Below are positions 1-12,459 of a DNA stretch of 64,000 bases, one piece after another. Source of the stretch: Siphonodentalium dalli (lineage: Eukaryota; Mollusca; Scaphopoda; Gadilida; Siphonodentaliidae); NCBI GenBank assembly GCA_032622095.1, contig CP136065.1:116785195-116849194 (forward strand), written 5' to 3'. The notes under the pieces are model-generated. The model saw only the letters and a program-made list of their open reading frames with translations, searched no databases and had not been told where the DNA came from. Each line of letters begins with the position of its first letter. Position 1 is the stretch's first letter. Both the position numbers and the translations under genes were made by a program.

Positions 1-1555
1 GGTCCCCGAATGGCGACGTTCGCTTACAGTTAGTTCCTGCTCTCGTGCTAGTATGTTACCACGAGGAAGCGGATACAGGTACTGTTGCATACAGCCAATG
101 CACCACGCCTCGGTCGGAAGCTAGTTATTGTTTTATTCCACTGAGTTTCATGTCGAAATACTAGAATGTTATGTTTCTCAATGAATATGAGCTAGGATAG
201 TTCTTCATACTAAATCCAAAAATAGGTCATGTGTCATTTCCGTGAACGACATAGCGGACAGTATTGTCCAATGAGGTGTGTGAATCCTTGCCTCCAATTC
301 ACGCGTTGACAGGCTGCGACATTCACAAATGCCTATAAAATGAATCGTTTGAATTAGTAGTCAGAAGCAGTAAAATGTGATGCGACTTAAAATTTTCATC
401 AATTTGTGTGATATATTAATTTTAAAGATATATCCTACCAAGAGTCTGCATGTGGGCTATTCGACAAATTAATGCACACGTTCTTATATTGTATAACCGA
501 ACACTGGAACACATCTTCTACCCCCAGCAGCCACAGACTCCTTAAGAAATAACATCAACACATCTTCGTGCGAACTGTATCAGTGATTGGCACATCATAC
601 TAACTCCCAAGCCTGGTGTACCATGCCATGACGGCCATGGCTGGTCGCTCTTTGATTGAGTCCTACAAACCAAACAGATTATACTTCTCCTGATGGACTG
701 TGACTACTGAGCTTTGGCTGCAAAGATTCATGTGAATCTGACACATGATCTTGCTTCAGCGCAGACTAACCTGTAACGATGTATGTGGGAATGTCTACAC
801 TAACCGAAATAGTATTAATTTTGACGACTCATATGATGAGTAGAGTGAGAGAACATTTAAGGACTATAGATACTCAAATTATAGAACAGGAAGTAGTAGC
901 ATGTCCTGATAACTGTTGGCAACACAATATTATATACTACAAAAGTCATTCCTTTATTGACAAAAAATCCTCTGTATAACAACTAATTTTTTAAATATAA
1001 AATACTACACCCGAACACATGTCTACATCAGAGATACGCAACTTGAAATTGGAGGCTGGTAATTTGGGCATACAATTTAAATTTTCTTCAGAAAAATTAT
1101 ATAAAATGATATTACTTATCTAAACTGGTCCAAAAGGCACATGTTTAGTGATGATTGTTTTAATCTTTCTATACATTGACTTGTATCAAGCATTCCCCCA
1201 ATAAATGATTATCTATAGTCCTTAAGACAACCAATTACTCATTAGCTTAAATTAATTGAAACAATAGTAGGGTTCTATGGTCTGTTTATGGTTACCAGTG
1301 AACTCGTGATTAAAAATTCCCTTGTCCCCAGATGACGAACTCAGTCACGTTTGTGACGGAAAGTGTGAGAAACTTCGATTTTGTTGGCCGATTTGGATGC
1401 CATCCTAAACTTATTGTCAAATATGGAGTGCATGTTTGCCGTATCTATTGTCAGTTGTGATCACTGTCCCGACATGCGCGGCACAAATAAGAAAATACCG
1501 TTCTGTATAAGGTGAGTCTCACTCACAAGCCTTTGTAGCAATATGTGTTCAGTTG

Positions 1556-1557
<2 letters not shown>
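1..1557. other. non-coding, no gene seen
   Basis: AT-rich sequence with no open frame resembling a protein family on either strand. The 66-codon frame at 779-979 has no recognisable domain and no splice context that would make it an exon. No inverted or tandem repeat stood out by eye. Confidence 0.5.

Positions 1558-1591
<34 letters not shown>
1558..1591. repeat. (TA)n microsatellite
   Basis: About 17 uninterrupted TA units, followed by a short TTTATATAAT tail. Likely length-polymorphic. Confidence 0.97.
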
Positions 1592-1598
<7 letters not shown>

Positions 1599-2624
1599 AT
1601 CTTTCCATAAAAATTCAAAATAAAGCTTGAAAAATAAAGGAAATAGTTGCCAGAAAGGTGATAGTATAAAGTGTTATGAACTTACTAATTCTAGACCAGT
1701 ATTCTCGTGAGGTTATACCATAGCCTATCAAAATATAATAGAAATGTTGTAAATTTTACAGAAATTAGTAAAAAATTCTAATTTTTTACATTTTTTCTTC
1801 AAATTTTAATCTTAGATCACGTTTAGACACCGTTATTTATAATTCCCTTCATCACTCTGTACACTGTTTCAGTTTATGCTTCTAAAGCCAACTTTACATG
1901 CAGCATTCTAAGTGTAAACTACATAATTCGTTTTTCTGCAAAAGTTCTATTTTAGGGGGTGTGGTTAAGTTTACGCTCATATCACATTTTCACAGCAATA
2001 TTCTTGGCATTCCATTACTACATTCGTTTTGATATGCCATTGGGGCAATTTTTGAGCCATGTTGCCGATCAATATCCCATGTGGTTCACAAGTTATAGCC
2101 ATTTATATGTGACCATTGTTTTCATAATCCAAGTAATTTTTCGCGATTTCGAGATATTTATCGCAATTGTTTCTAACTAGCTCATAAATTTGTATCTCGT
2201 AACATTTTACGATCATATCTTATTAATATAAACTACAGATTGTGCAGTTTATAAGTCTTGTACTCAAGAAAATATTCATTTTATTTTAGGGGTAAGAGTT
2301 GTCTTCCCTGAACAATCTATTTTGGGACACTTTCTGAAACTGGCAACAAACAAAATCGGATGCTCCATATGATGACCTTTAATTTGATATGTAGAAACCT
2401 TTGTTGGAGGGGGGGGGTGCAGCCAACTCGAAAAATATCTTGTTTGGCCCACGGACTATTCGGTGAATTCTTTTGTTTTGTTTTACAGTCTTCATCGAAA
2501 CTCGTCCGCGGTTCAATGTTTCTAATGTCAGCTATACTTGTAACATGCACGGTTTATTACGCCACAATCATGGTGATGTATCTAGTTTCGGTGATTTTGA
2601 TATTGTGTGGTGGACAGGACGAAT
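1592..2624. other. non-coding, no gene seen
   Basis: AT-rich. The overlapping open frames at 1959-2180 and 2360-2680 encode hydrophobic, low-information peptides with no family signature and are best taken as chance. Confidence 0.45.
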
Positions 2625-3100
2625 GTATTCTTGGAGATTTTTTTTGTACCTTACTCAATCGCACCGATAGAATCACGTAGATGACGAAATTGTAAAGTTA
2701 ACGCCACCGGTGTATAATATGTTTATGAAAATATGATAAATCGTATATAGAGTCACGACAGGCTGAAATTGTAAACTTAAAGTCACCGGTGTAATAATAT
2801 GTTGTTGAAAATATAAATAATCTGATAGACTGAAAATAATATATAACCCATTGGGAGCCCCTGGTGTATTCTTGGACATTTTTTTTTGTAGCTTACTGAA
2901 TCGTACCGATAGAATCACGTAGATGCCGAAATTGTAAAGTTAACGCCACCGGTGTATAATATGTTTATGAAAATATGATAAATCGTATCGATATAGTCAG
3001 GATAGGCTGAAATTGTAAACTTAAAGTCACTTATTGTTGAAAATATAAATAATTTGATAGACTGAAAATAATGTGTAACCCATTGGGAACCCCTGGTGTA
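2625..3100. repeat. direct tandem duplication, ~241-bp unit
   Basis: Two copies, 2625-2865 and 2866-3100. Each starts with a 'gtattcttgga' block followed by a T-run and shares 'cgatagaatcacgtagatg', 'aagttaacgccaccggtg' and 'cccattgggaacccctggt'-like segments with small indels. The second copy lacks part of the second 'caccggtg' block. The minus-strand frames at 2673-2918 and 2915-3142 have similar endings only because of this duplication. Confidence 0.85.
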
Positions 3101-3360
3101 GTGAAGTGAATTGTGGGTAGTTTCATTGTGATTCTCCGCCATCTTTATTTTCTGGAATTATCACCAAGATTTCTCCACTCGATTCTCTTAAAATGCACCC
3201 GAATCGGTCAAATTCTTTTGATAATTCTATCTAAATACATCTTAGCTACTATTCGGATCTGCTGTCCCGGTCGAAAAGGGTTTAGTTTGACCAAAATGGC
3301 AATTGACAAAAGCCTGTTTATAAAATGCGTCTACTCGATGACCCGTCCACGGTCCACGCT

Positions 3361-3890
3361 GTAGTGTAAATTTATTATCGAAAACAAATTCAATTTCTTC
3401 CATCTAAAACATAATTACGCGCTGAACTCTGTCATTTTAAGAATATATAAGTATTACACACATACACACCAAATTTCAGCTCAAAATTTTGAAAAATGAC
3501 AGTTTTATAGACATAAATCGATTTTAATGGGAAATCCTATGTTAAATTTTATCATCGAAAAAAAATAATTTCTTCGATATAGAAAATTATTACGTGCTGT
3601 ACCCTGTCATTTTAGGAATATATAAGTATCCCACGCACACACACCAAGTGTGAGCTAAAAATTTTGAAAAATGACAGTTTTATAGACATAAATCGATTTT
3701 AATGGGAAATCCTATGTTAAATTTTATCATCGAAAAAAAATAATTTCTTCGATCTAGAAAATTATTACGTGCTGTACCCTGTCATTTTAGGAATATATAA
3801 GTATCCCACGCACACACACCAAGTGTGAGCTAAAATTTTTGAAAAATAAGAGATTTATCGACATAAATCGATTTGTATATGGCAGATGCA
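3361..3890. repeat. tandem repeat, ~175-bp unit, three copies
   Basis: The anchor 'attacg(c/t)gctg' recurs at about 3414, 3588 and 3764. Each unit contains 'ctgtcatttta(a/g)gaatatataag', a CA-rich stretch and 'ttttgaaaaat(g/a)a', then 'gacataaatcgattt'. The middle and last copies are nearly identical, the first is more diverged. Confidence 0.85.
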
Positions 3891-4974
3891 AATTGCCTTG
3901 TTAAATAAATTTTAGGGCCGTGCAAATGTTTTCTGCGCTGTTCCATATAGACCATATTTGACCGTTATACCTGATAATTGTGCGACAGTACAGTCGCGTT
4001 ACTTTATACGTCAACATTGGTCATTATCACCTGACAAATTTATTTTGGCATATCGTATCAACCCCTATTTTCTCCCGCGTAGCCTGACTAAGTGTCAACG
4101 TTGGTCTTTGTCGCTCCACTAATTTGTATCGTTTCATCGGTATGAATTCCATATCCAATTATCCACATATAACCAACCCAACCTCTAATCCCGGTCCAAT
4201 TTGTTTAATTTTTTCATCGCTATAGTCACGTTACTTAATATTTTATCGCGTGATACTTGTACTTATATGTCTATGGTATTACTATAGTATACCGTATACG
4301 TATATCAATTGCTATTCCTTTCTATATAATCCTGGTGCCATCTATAGAGATAGATATAATTTCATACCCCCCCCCCCCCATTTTATGTCATTGCTGCTTT
4401 AGTACAGTCGCGATACATTACATGGCAACATCGCTCCACTAAGTTATGTCAGTTCATCGGTACGAACCCCTTTTTCTCCGAGTCCATATAACGTACCAAA
4501 CCCAACATCTTATAGAAGTCCATAAATGACAATTCTGACACTATATAGAGATGACTAAGATTCTGACACCCCCTATTTTTTAGCCTTGTTGCAATGTTCA
4601 GTAGATTTGAGATGTATAATATGTCAACATTGGTCATTATCGCTCTATAAATTTATATCGGTTCAACCCTTAGTTCCCTGTATCGCCCACCCCTCCCTGA
4701 ATTTATTTTTTCATTTGTATTATAGTCTCGTTACGTACACATTTTATCTCTTGTAACTTTTGCTTCAATGCGTCGAGTTCCGCTGCAGAGAATACAAAAC
4801 TGACAACATTTTGAAATGTAAGTAGGCTTCAAACTCATCTTATCCAAGAAAAACTCTGGTTACATAAGAAATTTGTGTATAAGGTGTACGCGCATTTGTT
4901 GCGTTAAAAACCAAAGGTCCCAAGTCAAGGTCCAAATCCCCAACACACTGTTGTGAGGTTTAACTCCATCTACA
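3891..4974. repeat. degenerate dispersed or tandem repeat, no gene
   Basis: Diverged blocks recur: 'agtcgcg(t/a)ta' (about 3991 and 4387), 'gtcaacattggtcattatc' (about 4011 and 4623) and 'atcggta(t/c)gaa'. They suggest an old tandem family. A C-run lies at about 4369-4379. No coding signal. Confidence 0.45.
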
Positions 4975-5457
4975 TACAGTAATGTCCAAAGTAATTGATC
5001 ACTTAACCACAGCAAAATTATGGGTATTTTTTCATGATTTTAAATCCTGAAAAATTACCCATAATTATGCTGTGGTTAAGTGGTCAATTACTTTGGGCAT
5101 TACTGTAACCAATATAAGGATTTGAGGTTTAATGATAACTCAATCCGCATACAGTAATGTTCACAGTAATTGACCACTTAAGCACAGCAGAATAATGGGT
5201 AATTTATCAGGATTTTAAATGCTGAAAAAATACCCATAATTCTACTGTGGTTAAGTGGTCAATTACTTTGGGCATTACTGGAACCAATATAAGGATTTGA
5301 GGTTTAATGATAACTCAATCCTCATACAGTAATGTTCAAAGTAATTGACCACTTAACCACAGCAGAATTATTGGTAATTTTTCAGGATTTTAAATGCTGA
5401 AAAATTACCAATAAGTCTCATGTGGTTAAGTGGTCAATTACTTTGGGAATTACTGTA
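4975..5457. repeat. three tandem palindromic foldback units (TACAGTAATG family)
   Basis: Three near-perfect hairpins at 4975-5107, 5150-5280 and 5325-5457, about 175 bp apart and joined by a repeated linker ('aaccaatataaggatttgag'). Each starts TACAGTAATG and ends in its complement; the second and third ends are slightly degraded. The arms contain 'taattgaccacttaaccaca' and 'aattatgggtaa' with a loop near 'gattttaaat'. This is the architecture of a foldback MITE. Relatives with longer arms lie at 14474-14638 and 37981-38199. Confidence 0.9.
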
Positions 5458-5729
5458 ACCAACATAAGGATGTGAGGTTTAATGAGAACTCCATCCACAT
5501 AACTAATAAATATGTGTGAAAATTAAAACAAACAAAATAAATTCCATGATGGCGTCCAATGTGGACTGCCTAATTCTGCTCCAAAACATGTATATTGAAT
5601 ATATGGATGTTTATTGGGGGAAACCGATTATTTCAATGATATTTTCATTAACTGGGATCCAACACCCGACTTACGGGAGCGTGCTTCGGACGTTGTCCGG
5701 GCTATTCAAAAACCAAATTTCAAGTCGAT
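5458..5729. other. non-coding spacer
   Basis: Sequence between the palindromic units and the minisatellite block. The open frame at 5516-5731 runs into the repeat and has no family signature. Confidence 0.4.
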
Positions 5730-6915
5730 AGCTCTACCCAGCCCGACGTTGTCCGGACTATTCAAAAACCAAATTTCAAGTCGATAACTCTACCCGTTTC
5801 CGAGATCTGGTCTGCGCGAAGCTGGCGTCGCACGGGCTCGGCGACCCGATAAAATTCGTATCCGGGGCAAGATACATTCACACACCAAATTTCAAGTCGA
5901 TAACTCTACCCGTTTCCGAGATCTGGTCTGCGCATGCGCGAAGCTGGCGTCGCACGGGCTCGGCGACCCGATAAAATTCGTATCCGGGGCAAGATACATT
6001 CACACACCAAATTTCAAGTCGATAGCTCCACCCGTTTCCGAGATCTCGTCTGCGCATGCGCGAAGCTGGCGTCGCACGGGCTCTGCGACCCGATCAAATT
6101 CGTATCCGGGGCAAGATACATTCACATAGCAAATTTCAAGTCGATTGCCTCACCCGTTTCCAAGATCTCGTCTGCACATGCGCGAAGCGGGCGCCGCACG
6201 GGCTCGCCAATACGACAACGTCCACCGCCTGGTCAAACTACACACACGTACCAAGTTTCGTCCCGATCGGTCGAGAATCGTAGATTTGTATTAATGACAT
6301 ACAGACAGACAGACATACAGACAAACAGAGGTCTTCAAAATATATATGACTAGCCGATGAGCCCGACGTTGTCCGGGCTATTCAAAAACCAAATTTCAAG
6401 TCGATAGCTCTACCCAGCCCAACGTTGTCCCGGCTATTCAAAAAACAAATTTCAAGTCGATAGCTCTACCCGTTTCCGAGATCTGGTCTGCGCATGCGCG
6501 AAGCTGGCGTCGCACGGGCTCGGCGACCCGATAAAATTCGTATCCGGGGCAATATACATTCACATACCAAATTTCAAGTCGATAGCTCCACCCGTTTCCG
6601 AGATCTCGTCTGCGCATGCGCGAAGCTGGCGTCGAACGGGCTCGGCGACCCGATAACATTCGTATCCGGGGCAAGATACATTCACATACCAAATTTCAAG
6701 TCGATAGCTCCACCCGTTTCCGAGATCTCGTCTGCGCATGCGCGAAGCGGGCGCCGCACGGGCTCGCCAATACGACAATGTCCACCGCCTGGTCAAACTA
6801 CACACACGTACCAAGTTTGGTCCCGATCGGTCGAGAATCGTAGATTTGTATAAATGACAAACATACAGACAAACATACAGACAAACAGACAGAGGTCTTC
6901 AAAATATATATGAGA
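5730..6915. repeat. minisatellite with 122-bp unit, two blocks with GACA tails
   Basis: The unit contains 'ccaaatttcaagtcgata', 'cgtttccgagatct' and the palindrome TGCGCATGCGC, then 'gaagctggcgtcg'. The anchor 'atgcgcgaag' recurs at 5934, 6056 and 6178, and again at 6494, 6616 and 6738, an exact period of 122 bp. Each block starts near 'gcccgacgttgtccgggcta' (about 5739 and 6361) and ends with 'tcccgatcggtcgagaatcg', a GACA/ATAC-rich tail and 'gaggtcttcaaaatatatatga'. The whole composite is therefore itself duplicated head to tail. Because 122 is not a multiple of three, all reading frames stay open here and the apparent ORFs are artefacts of the repeat. Confidence 0.93.
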
Positions 6916-7489
6916 GATTGCGTTATTATTATCACTTGATTTTAGAGTTATCCATCCTTGTCTGTTTGAATAGTGTTTCTGGTGTACACATCTCGAGCAA
7001 ATTACGAAGTTAGGGGCAATTATTAGTACTCATCTCGAGAAAATAACAAATTTCAAAAATCAATATCTAATAACTCTGAGCTTTGTTGAACTGAACTGAA
7101 GTGATTTTTATTGATAAATTAAATTATGCATATTATACACAATAACAACGGGGCTCTGTAGAAGGCATGGCTTATGGGCCAGAGCCCTATAATAGCATGA
7201 TAAATACAATAATGAATATAAACTGAGTGCAGGTAGGTGCAAGGATTGGGGGGAGTTGGGGCTGGTGGGGGGTTGCAAGATTACATGGTGTGCATAATAT
7301 GTTGGGCGATGCTCATAAAGTATATATATTAAGTCAACTCCAAGAACAATTTAAAATGTTTTATGTGAATGTCAAGGATGTGGCTGTACAATCAGTGGAC
7401 CTCATTTAGGTTTGAGATATGTGGTAGTTTAGTTTATACTTTCAGATTTAAGTTTAGAATTGGCCATTGATACGGCTGAATTATTGTAC

Positions 7490-9160
7490 TCATTTTCTTA
7501 TAAAGTAATCTTTTAAATATTTAAGGTATTCTGGGCTACTAATGTTAATGCGTAGTGTGCAGTCTGCGGGGAGGCTATTCCATAATTCTCGCACTTTGTT
7601 TGAGATTGCACTTTTTGAGTTTTTAGTCCTTTTGAATTCATGATAAAGATTACCTTTTGTTTTTGCACGGGTATTATAGCTATGGATATCTTCAATATGT
7701 GTGAATAATTTTGATAACGAATCCGGTAGTGCATGCATATGATAATCATGTAGTATTCTAATGAGCTGCATGTTACCAATATCATCAAATATTAGCAGTT
7801 TGTTTAGTTTACAATAAGTCATAATATCACTTGTATCATTTGAGATAATTTTAAGGGCATTCTTCTGTAGTTTTCTGATTTTGGTTAGGTTCTTTTTGGT
7901 AGTCGAGCTCCATATTGCGTTACAATAGGTCAAGTAGGGGATAATTAGTGATAAGTATAAGGTTTGCAATGTTTTTGCAGGAACAAATTCACTGACTTTC
8001 CTCAGGATTCCAACATTACTGGCAAGTTTAGAGCATAATGAATTTATGTGTTTGTCCCAGGATAAATTGTCTTCAATAGTGATGCCTAAAAATTTGGTAT
8101 TTGCCACTCTATTAACATTTTTATTGTTTATAGTTAGGACTGGTAATACCTCAGGTAGTGAACAATTAGTGAAAAGCATGTAATTTGTTTCATCAATGTT
8201 CAATGACAGTTTATTAGCAGCAAACCACTGATTCATATAATCCAGTTCAGTGTTAACTCTGTTAAATAATTTGTGGATATCTCTATCAGAACAAAATGCA
8301 TTTGTGTCATCTGCAAAAAGTATCAATTTAGCATCCTTGCATATACTTGGTAAGTCATTCATATAGATTAAAAACAAGAGAGGCCCTAAGATTTAGCTTT
8401 GTGGGACCCCACAGGTAATTTAATTGAGTTCTGGTATATGGCCATCATATTGAACGCATTGTTTTCTATGATTAAGATAATCCTTGAACCAGTTCAGTGC
8501 AACCCCTCGACATCCATAGTGCCCTAGTTTTTGAAGCATTATTCTATGATTTATTGTATCAAATGCCTTAGATAGGTCGAGGAACACTCCAATTGTGTGT
8601 TCGTGATTGTCTACGGCACCAGTTATTTTCTCTATAAGGTCAGTCAAAGCTAGAATTGTGGAATGATTCTTCCTAAAGCCATACTGGCTGCTGTATAAAA
8701 TCTTGTGTTTTTCTAAGTATTTATTTAATCTATTATACATGAGTTTTTCAAGTACTTTTGAAAAGATAGGTAGCACAGATACAGGTCTGTAGTTACTGAC
8801 TATACTTGCATCTTTAGATTTGAAGATTGGGGATACTTTAGCAAATTTCATTCGTTCTGGGAATACACCTTGGGAAAGAGATAGGTTACATATATGTGTC
8901 AATGGAACGATAAAGGAATCTGTACATTGTTTTAAGATGCCACATTTAAGTTCATCTAAGCCAGCTGCTTTTTTTGAGTCTATATTTTTCAATATGTATA
9001 TTATTTCTAATTCTCCAGCAGGTTCAACAAATAATGAAGATGGGTTGGGAAGGGGGAGAAATTCCTTTGGGTCATTGGTTGAATTTATCTTTTTTGCTAG
9101 ATTAGGACCTATATATGTAAAAAAAATCGTTGAATTTTTCTGCAATTTTGTTTTTACCAC
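7490..9160 (-). pseudogene. reverse transcriptase domain of the non-LTR element
   Basis: RT blocks in order: NYRPVSVLPIFSKVLEKL (finger region), GFRKNHST, LDLSKAFDTINH (motif A, catalytic Asp), GVPQ followed by ILGPLLFLIYMNDLP (motif B) and FADDTNAF (motif C, catalytic Asp pair). Two in-frame TAA codons fall between 8378 and 8420, one just before ITCGVPQ and one just after GVPQS, so the palm domain is cut between motifs A and B. The C-terminal thumb and linker continue to a normal stop near 7490. Pseudogene status is certain from these stops. Confidence 0.92.
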
Positions 9161-10065
9161 TTATATACTTATTTTCATGTTGAAATTGTGTCACATTAGT
9201 TTTGTTTTTATTTCGATTAAGTATTTTTTTCAGAACAGTCCATGTTGATTTCATGTCACCTTGGTAGCGTTCAAATTTTTTGTGATAGTAATGTTGTTTG
9301 GCCATTCTTATTATGGATATTAATCTGTTTTTATATGACTTGTACCTTTCATTGTTAATTTTAGATTTGTTTTCTATAAAATTTTGATATAGTATATTTT
9401 TTCTTTCAATTGAGTTAATTATTCCTGTTGTTACCCAGGGATTGTTATTCTGAGTTCTGATTTTCTTTCTACATTTAGGAAAGCTATAGTTGTAAGCATC
9501 AGTCATCATATCAATGAATGTATTATAAGATGAGTTGCAGTCGGTGGCGTTGTTCACATTGCTCCAGTCCATAGTTGATGTCTTGTTGATGAAGGTTTGA
9601 ATATTTTGTTTTGAAAATTCCCGTTGGAAGATGTACGTTGCTTTGTTTTGGTGTTGTTCTTTATCATGACCTCTAATTATAAGGAATATTGGTAGGTGAT
9701 CAGATATATCTTCAACAAAAATGCCTGAGTATTTCGGTGATGAGTGGTGACAGTTGGTGAAAATGTTGTCTATCAGGGTTGCACTGAACTCAGTTATTCG
9801 TGTTGGCTTGGTGATCATTTGGAGGAACATAAATGATTTCAAGAGATTGGTAAAGTGTTTCTCTGCATTATTCTCTGAGCCTATAGGTTAATATTAAAAT
9901 CTCACATAAGGATACAATTCCTTCTCTCTTTGGATATCTTTGACATGATTGATTCCATTTTTTCCATAAATTTCTCAAGATCTGAGTTTGGGGGGGGGGG
10001 CGGTATATACATCCTACTATTTGTTTTTTCCCTTTGTTATCTTCTACTTCGCCGATGGGTTCCAA
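9102..10065 (-). pseudogene. endonuclease domain remnant and linker of the non-LTR element
   Basis: An apurinic-type (exo/endo-phosphatase) endonuclease normally nicks target DNA to prime reverse transcription. The visible part has GCIYRPP, then LIDNIFTN and DISDHLPIF, which supply the catalytic Asp and His. The N-terminal half with the catalytic Glu is missing. A frame change separates 9868-10065 from 9102-9842. The latter ends in KIAEKFNDFF, after which an A-run near 9118-9126 shifts the frame into the RT-bearing segment. Confidence 0.85.
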
Positions 10066-10536
10066 TCAAATATTTTTTACCCCCAAAGCCAAATAAATAG
10101 TAATTATGGACCCTCTGATCGGATTGGGTACCTTTAAAGCCTTCGACCATATATACACGACTCTTGTTCCACTCTCGATACTAGATCACACACTCGCATG
10201 AGTGGAATTTCTCCTGAACTCGCGGACATAAATTCAGTGTTCAAGCAACTAAGTGAGGCTGCAATGTGTAATATGGAATCCGACATTATAGCAACTCAGA
10301 TAGTCGTGGCATCATGTCTTCCTTTTATCAGCAGCACTCCATGGGACATTGTTGTTAAAGTACTAGAAGACACAACACTCTGCGACGAACACATTCTTAG
10401 GAAAATGAGACAAGTTGTTTTCAGGGAAGTGAAGTCCGACCCGAACTTCTCTAAGTACTATCCCACAAACGTTTCTCTCAAAACCCGCTTGAGTGTGGAG
10501 GGTGGACTGGACGCTCACCAGAAATACTCGTCTGAC

Positions 10537-11434
10537 ATATACACCCCATGCATCCGGATATGCTCGTAGCGGAAGACATGCTCGTAGCGGAATAACCACA
10601 TGGCCCGCGATTTGCACTGTGACATCGTCTTTAGTTGTCGTAAGTTATTTCATAAAAACACGGTTTATTTTACCTTGATTTTTTTTAAACGTTAACAGCG
10701 ATAATCGGTCTACAGAAATGAGCTGTTGTGGTTTCCGCAATTTGCATATTACTGTTCGATAATCGGGTTTTATACGAAAATTATGACCTGAAATACTTAC
10801 TCGATATAAGTTTTATCAAATTTTAATGAATCTTTGGATTGACACATTATATAACATACAGTCTCTCAAAGTATGATATCTTAGCTTCAAAATGAACTGG
10901 ACATGTTTGCGATGTCAATCATATTAGTGCCCGAAAAATTAGTTTCCATGGAGGCACTCACTTGATTTTGGGGCATGTCTATAGCAAACGTAAAACCACT
11001 GCTATGTACATACCATATTTTCTTGCTATGACCTGCATATATGGTAATTTTTTACTATGGAAAATGTAGAAACACGACTGAAAATGTTGTCTATTATATT
11101 AAGGGAATATCCGCAGAATTAGCAATGTATGCCAAGACTATATTGTCTGGGCTGTTACCACATAAATCGTAATTTTATGTAAGAAATGCACAATTTTTGG
11201 CCTAACTTCCCGGTAAAATAGGATTAAACTGCGTCCATGTTTAAAGAAGTTTGATGTACAGTTGGGTAAATTATAGTCACACATAGTACCACCACCGTCA
11301 ACCACTGGTATGTGTTGATTTCGGTGCAACATGTGTCTAACCGTGAACGGTGTGCAAATCGCGGGCCATGTGGTTATTCCGCTACGAGTATGTCTTCCGC
11401 TATGGGCATATCCGGATGCATGGGGTGTATATAT
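10537..11434. mobile_element. ~0.9-kb inverted-repeat element (MITE-like) inside ORF1
   Basis: The left arm (10537-10619) and right arm (11352-11434) are reverse complements over about 83 bp. They share ATATACACCCCATGCATCCG at the outer end, then 'cgtagcgga' repeats and 'tggcccgcgatttgcac' at the inner end. The interior is AT-rich with no transposase frame. It separates two parts of the same ORF1, which fixes its boundaries roughly. The flanks contain TAT/ATAT that could be a short target duplication, but this cannot be settled by eye. Confidence 0.85.
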
Positions 11435-11981
11435 CCTGATGTTATTCCTCATCGATGGGGGCACTAATCTCGGCGAGCTACTCAGTAAAAGCACCAAACA
11501 GTCAGCATGTAATACAACTTTAAACATGCAAAGCGACACAACACATGTACATGTACCTGACAGCGTCCAGCAGAGAATACTTGACATGTTATGCGAACAA
11601 AGAAACTTGGTGCAAAATGTTCTTGACTCTTTACCAGACATCACTAAATCGATTACAAACCTCGACAATCGTGTTGCAGAGCTGGCCGGAGCTTCGTTTC
11701 AACTCCCATCCTTCCAAAGATGCTGATGATGAAAACAAGTCAACGCTGGGACAAATCCAGCAATCAATTGCATATATGGAAGACAACATCGCTGCAAACA
11801 CGGAAATGATGGAGTCAAATGAATTGAAATTGCAACGCGCACTCGACGATAAATGCGATGGAGTGGCAAATTGTCGATCAAAGATACGCGACCTACAATA
11901 TTCTGATATCGAAATCAACCTGGATCATGCCAAAAATGTTGTTCGTGCTGTGAATAAAAATGCTTAATTGGTCGATTGGAA

Positions 11982-12459
11982 CCTTAAAGGGGTACTGTAC
12001 GCCATTTCCAATAAATTTCCGGTGATAACAACGATCTAATATCGATAATATATAGAAACATAAGTAATTTGAGTCGAAGATGTATTCTGTAAACGCTCAG
12101 GTTAATAGGCTATCTTAAAATCAAAGTTAATAATTTGATATAAATTGAATTTATGACTGGAGCCATCAAATGGCGTCAATTAAATTACGAATTTCCGTGT
12201 ACAAAACGTAATCAAATTAATTGAGGGATACTGGATTGGTAAACCGACCGCACACACGATCGTTTAAAACATTATGATGATACGGGGAGAAAACTCAAGC
12301 CACTCACTCACTAGTGACGATACAATAACTTAAATGAGTATATGGGACTAGTATGCATATAATATAACTTTTATTTGATACATTTGGTTGAAAACTGTAC
12401 AAAAATTACTCGACAACGACAATTTGTATTTTTGCATTTTGGGTACAGTATCCCTTTAA
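11982..12459. mobile_element. TTAA-ended MITE, TIR TTAAAGGG(G/A)TACTGTAC
   Basis: The left end reads TTAAAGGGGTACTGTACGC and the right end reads GGGTACAGTATCCCTTTAA, an inverted repeat bounded by TTAA on both sides. A related element lies at 26920-27259. TTAA target preference is characteristic of the piggyBac superfamily, so a non-autonomous piggyBac-like element is possible. The interior has no coding capacity. It splits the ORF1 of the surrounding retrotransposon. Confidence 0.75.

Larger units (their letters stand above)
7085..10075 (-). mobile_element. non-LTR retrotransposon, Jockey/CR1-like, 5'-truncated and inactive
   Basis: Reading right to left: the C-terminal part of an endonuclease domain, a reverse transcriptase domain and a 3' UTR. 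The RT resembles the Jockey/CR1 group (LDLSKAFD, FADD). The 3' end probably lies near 7085-7110, where the minus strand runs into TTCAG repeats (TTCAGTTCAGTTC), typical of CR1-group tandem tails. The 5' end stops inside the endonuclease near 10070, the usual result of incomplete reverse transcription. Two nonsense codons and at least one frameshift make it non-functional. Clade assignment is tentative. Confidence 0.9.

Noticed and set aside
5934-6853. Several overlapping open frames of 75-139 codons starting MREAGVARA on both strands
   Set aside because: They are produced by the 122-bp minisatellite; 122 is not divisible by three, so the same DNA is read in all frames. No protein family.
8820-9248. 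142-codon plus-strand frame
   Set aside because: Antisense of the RT region; no independent motif.
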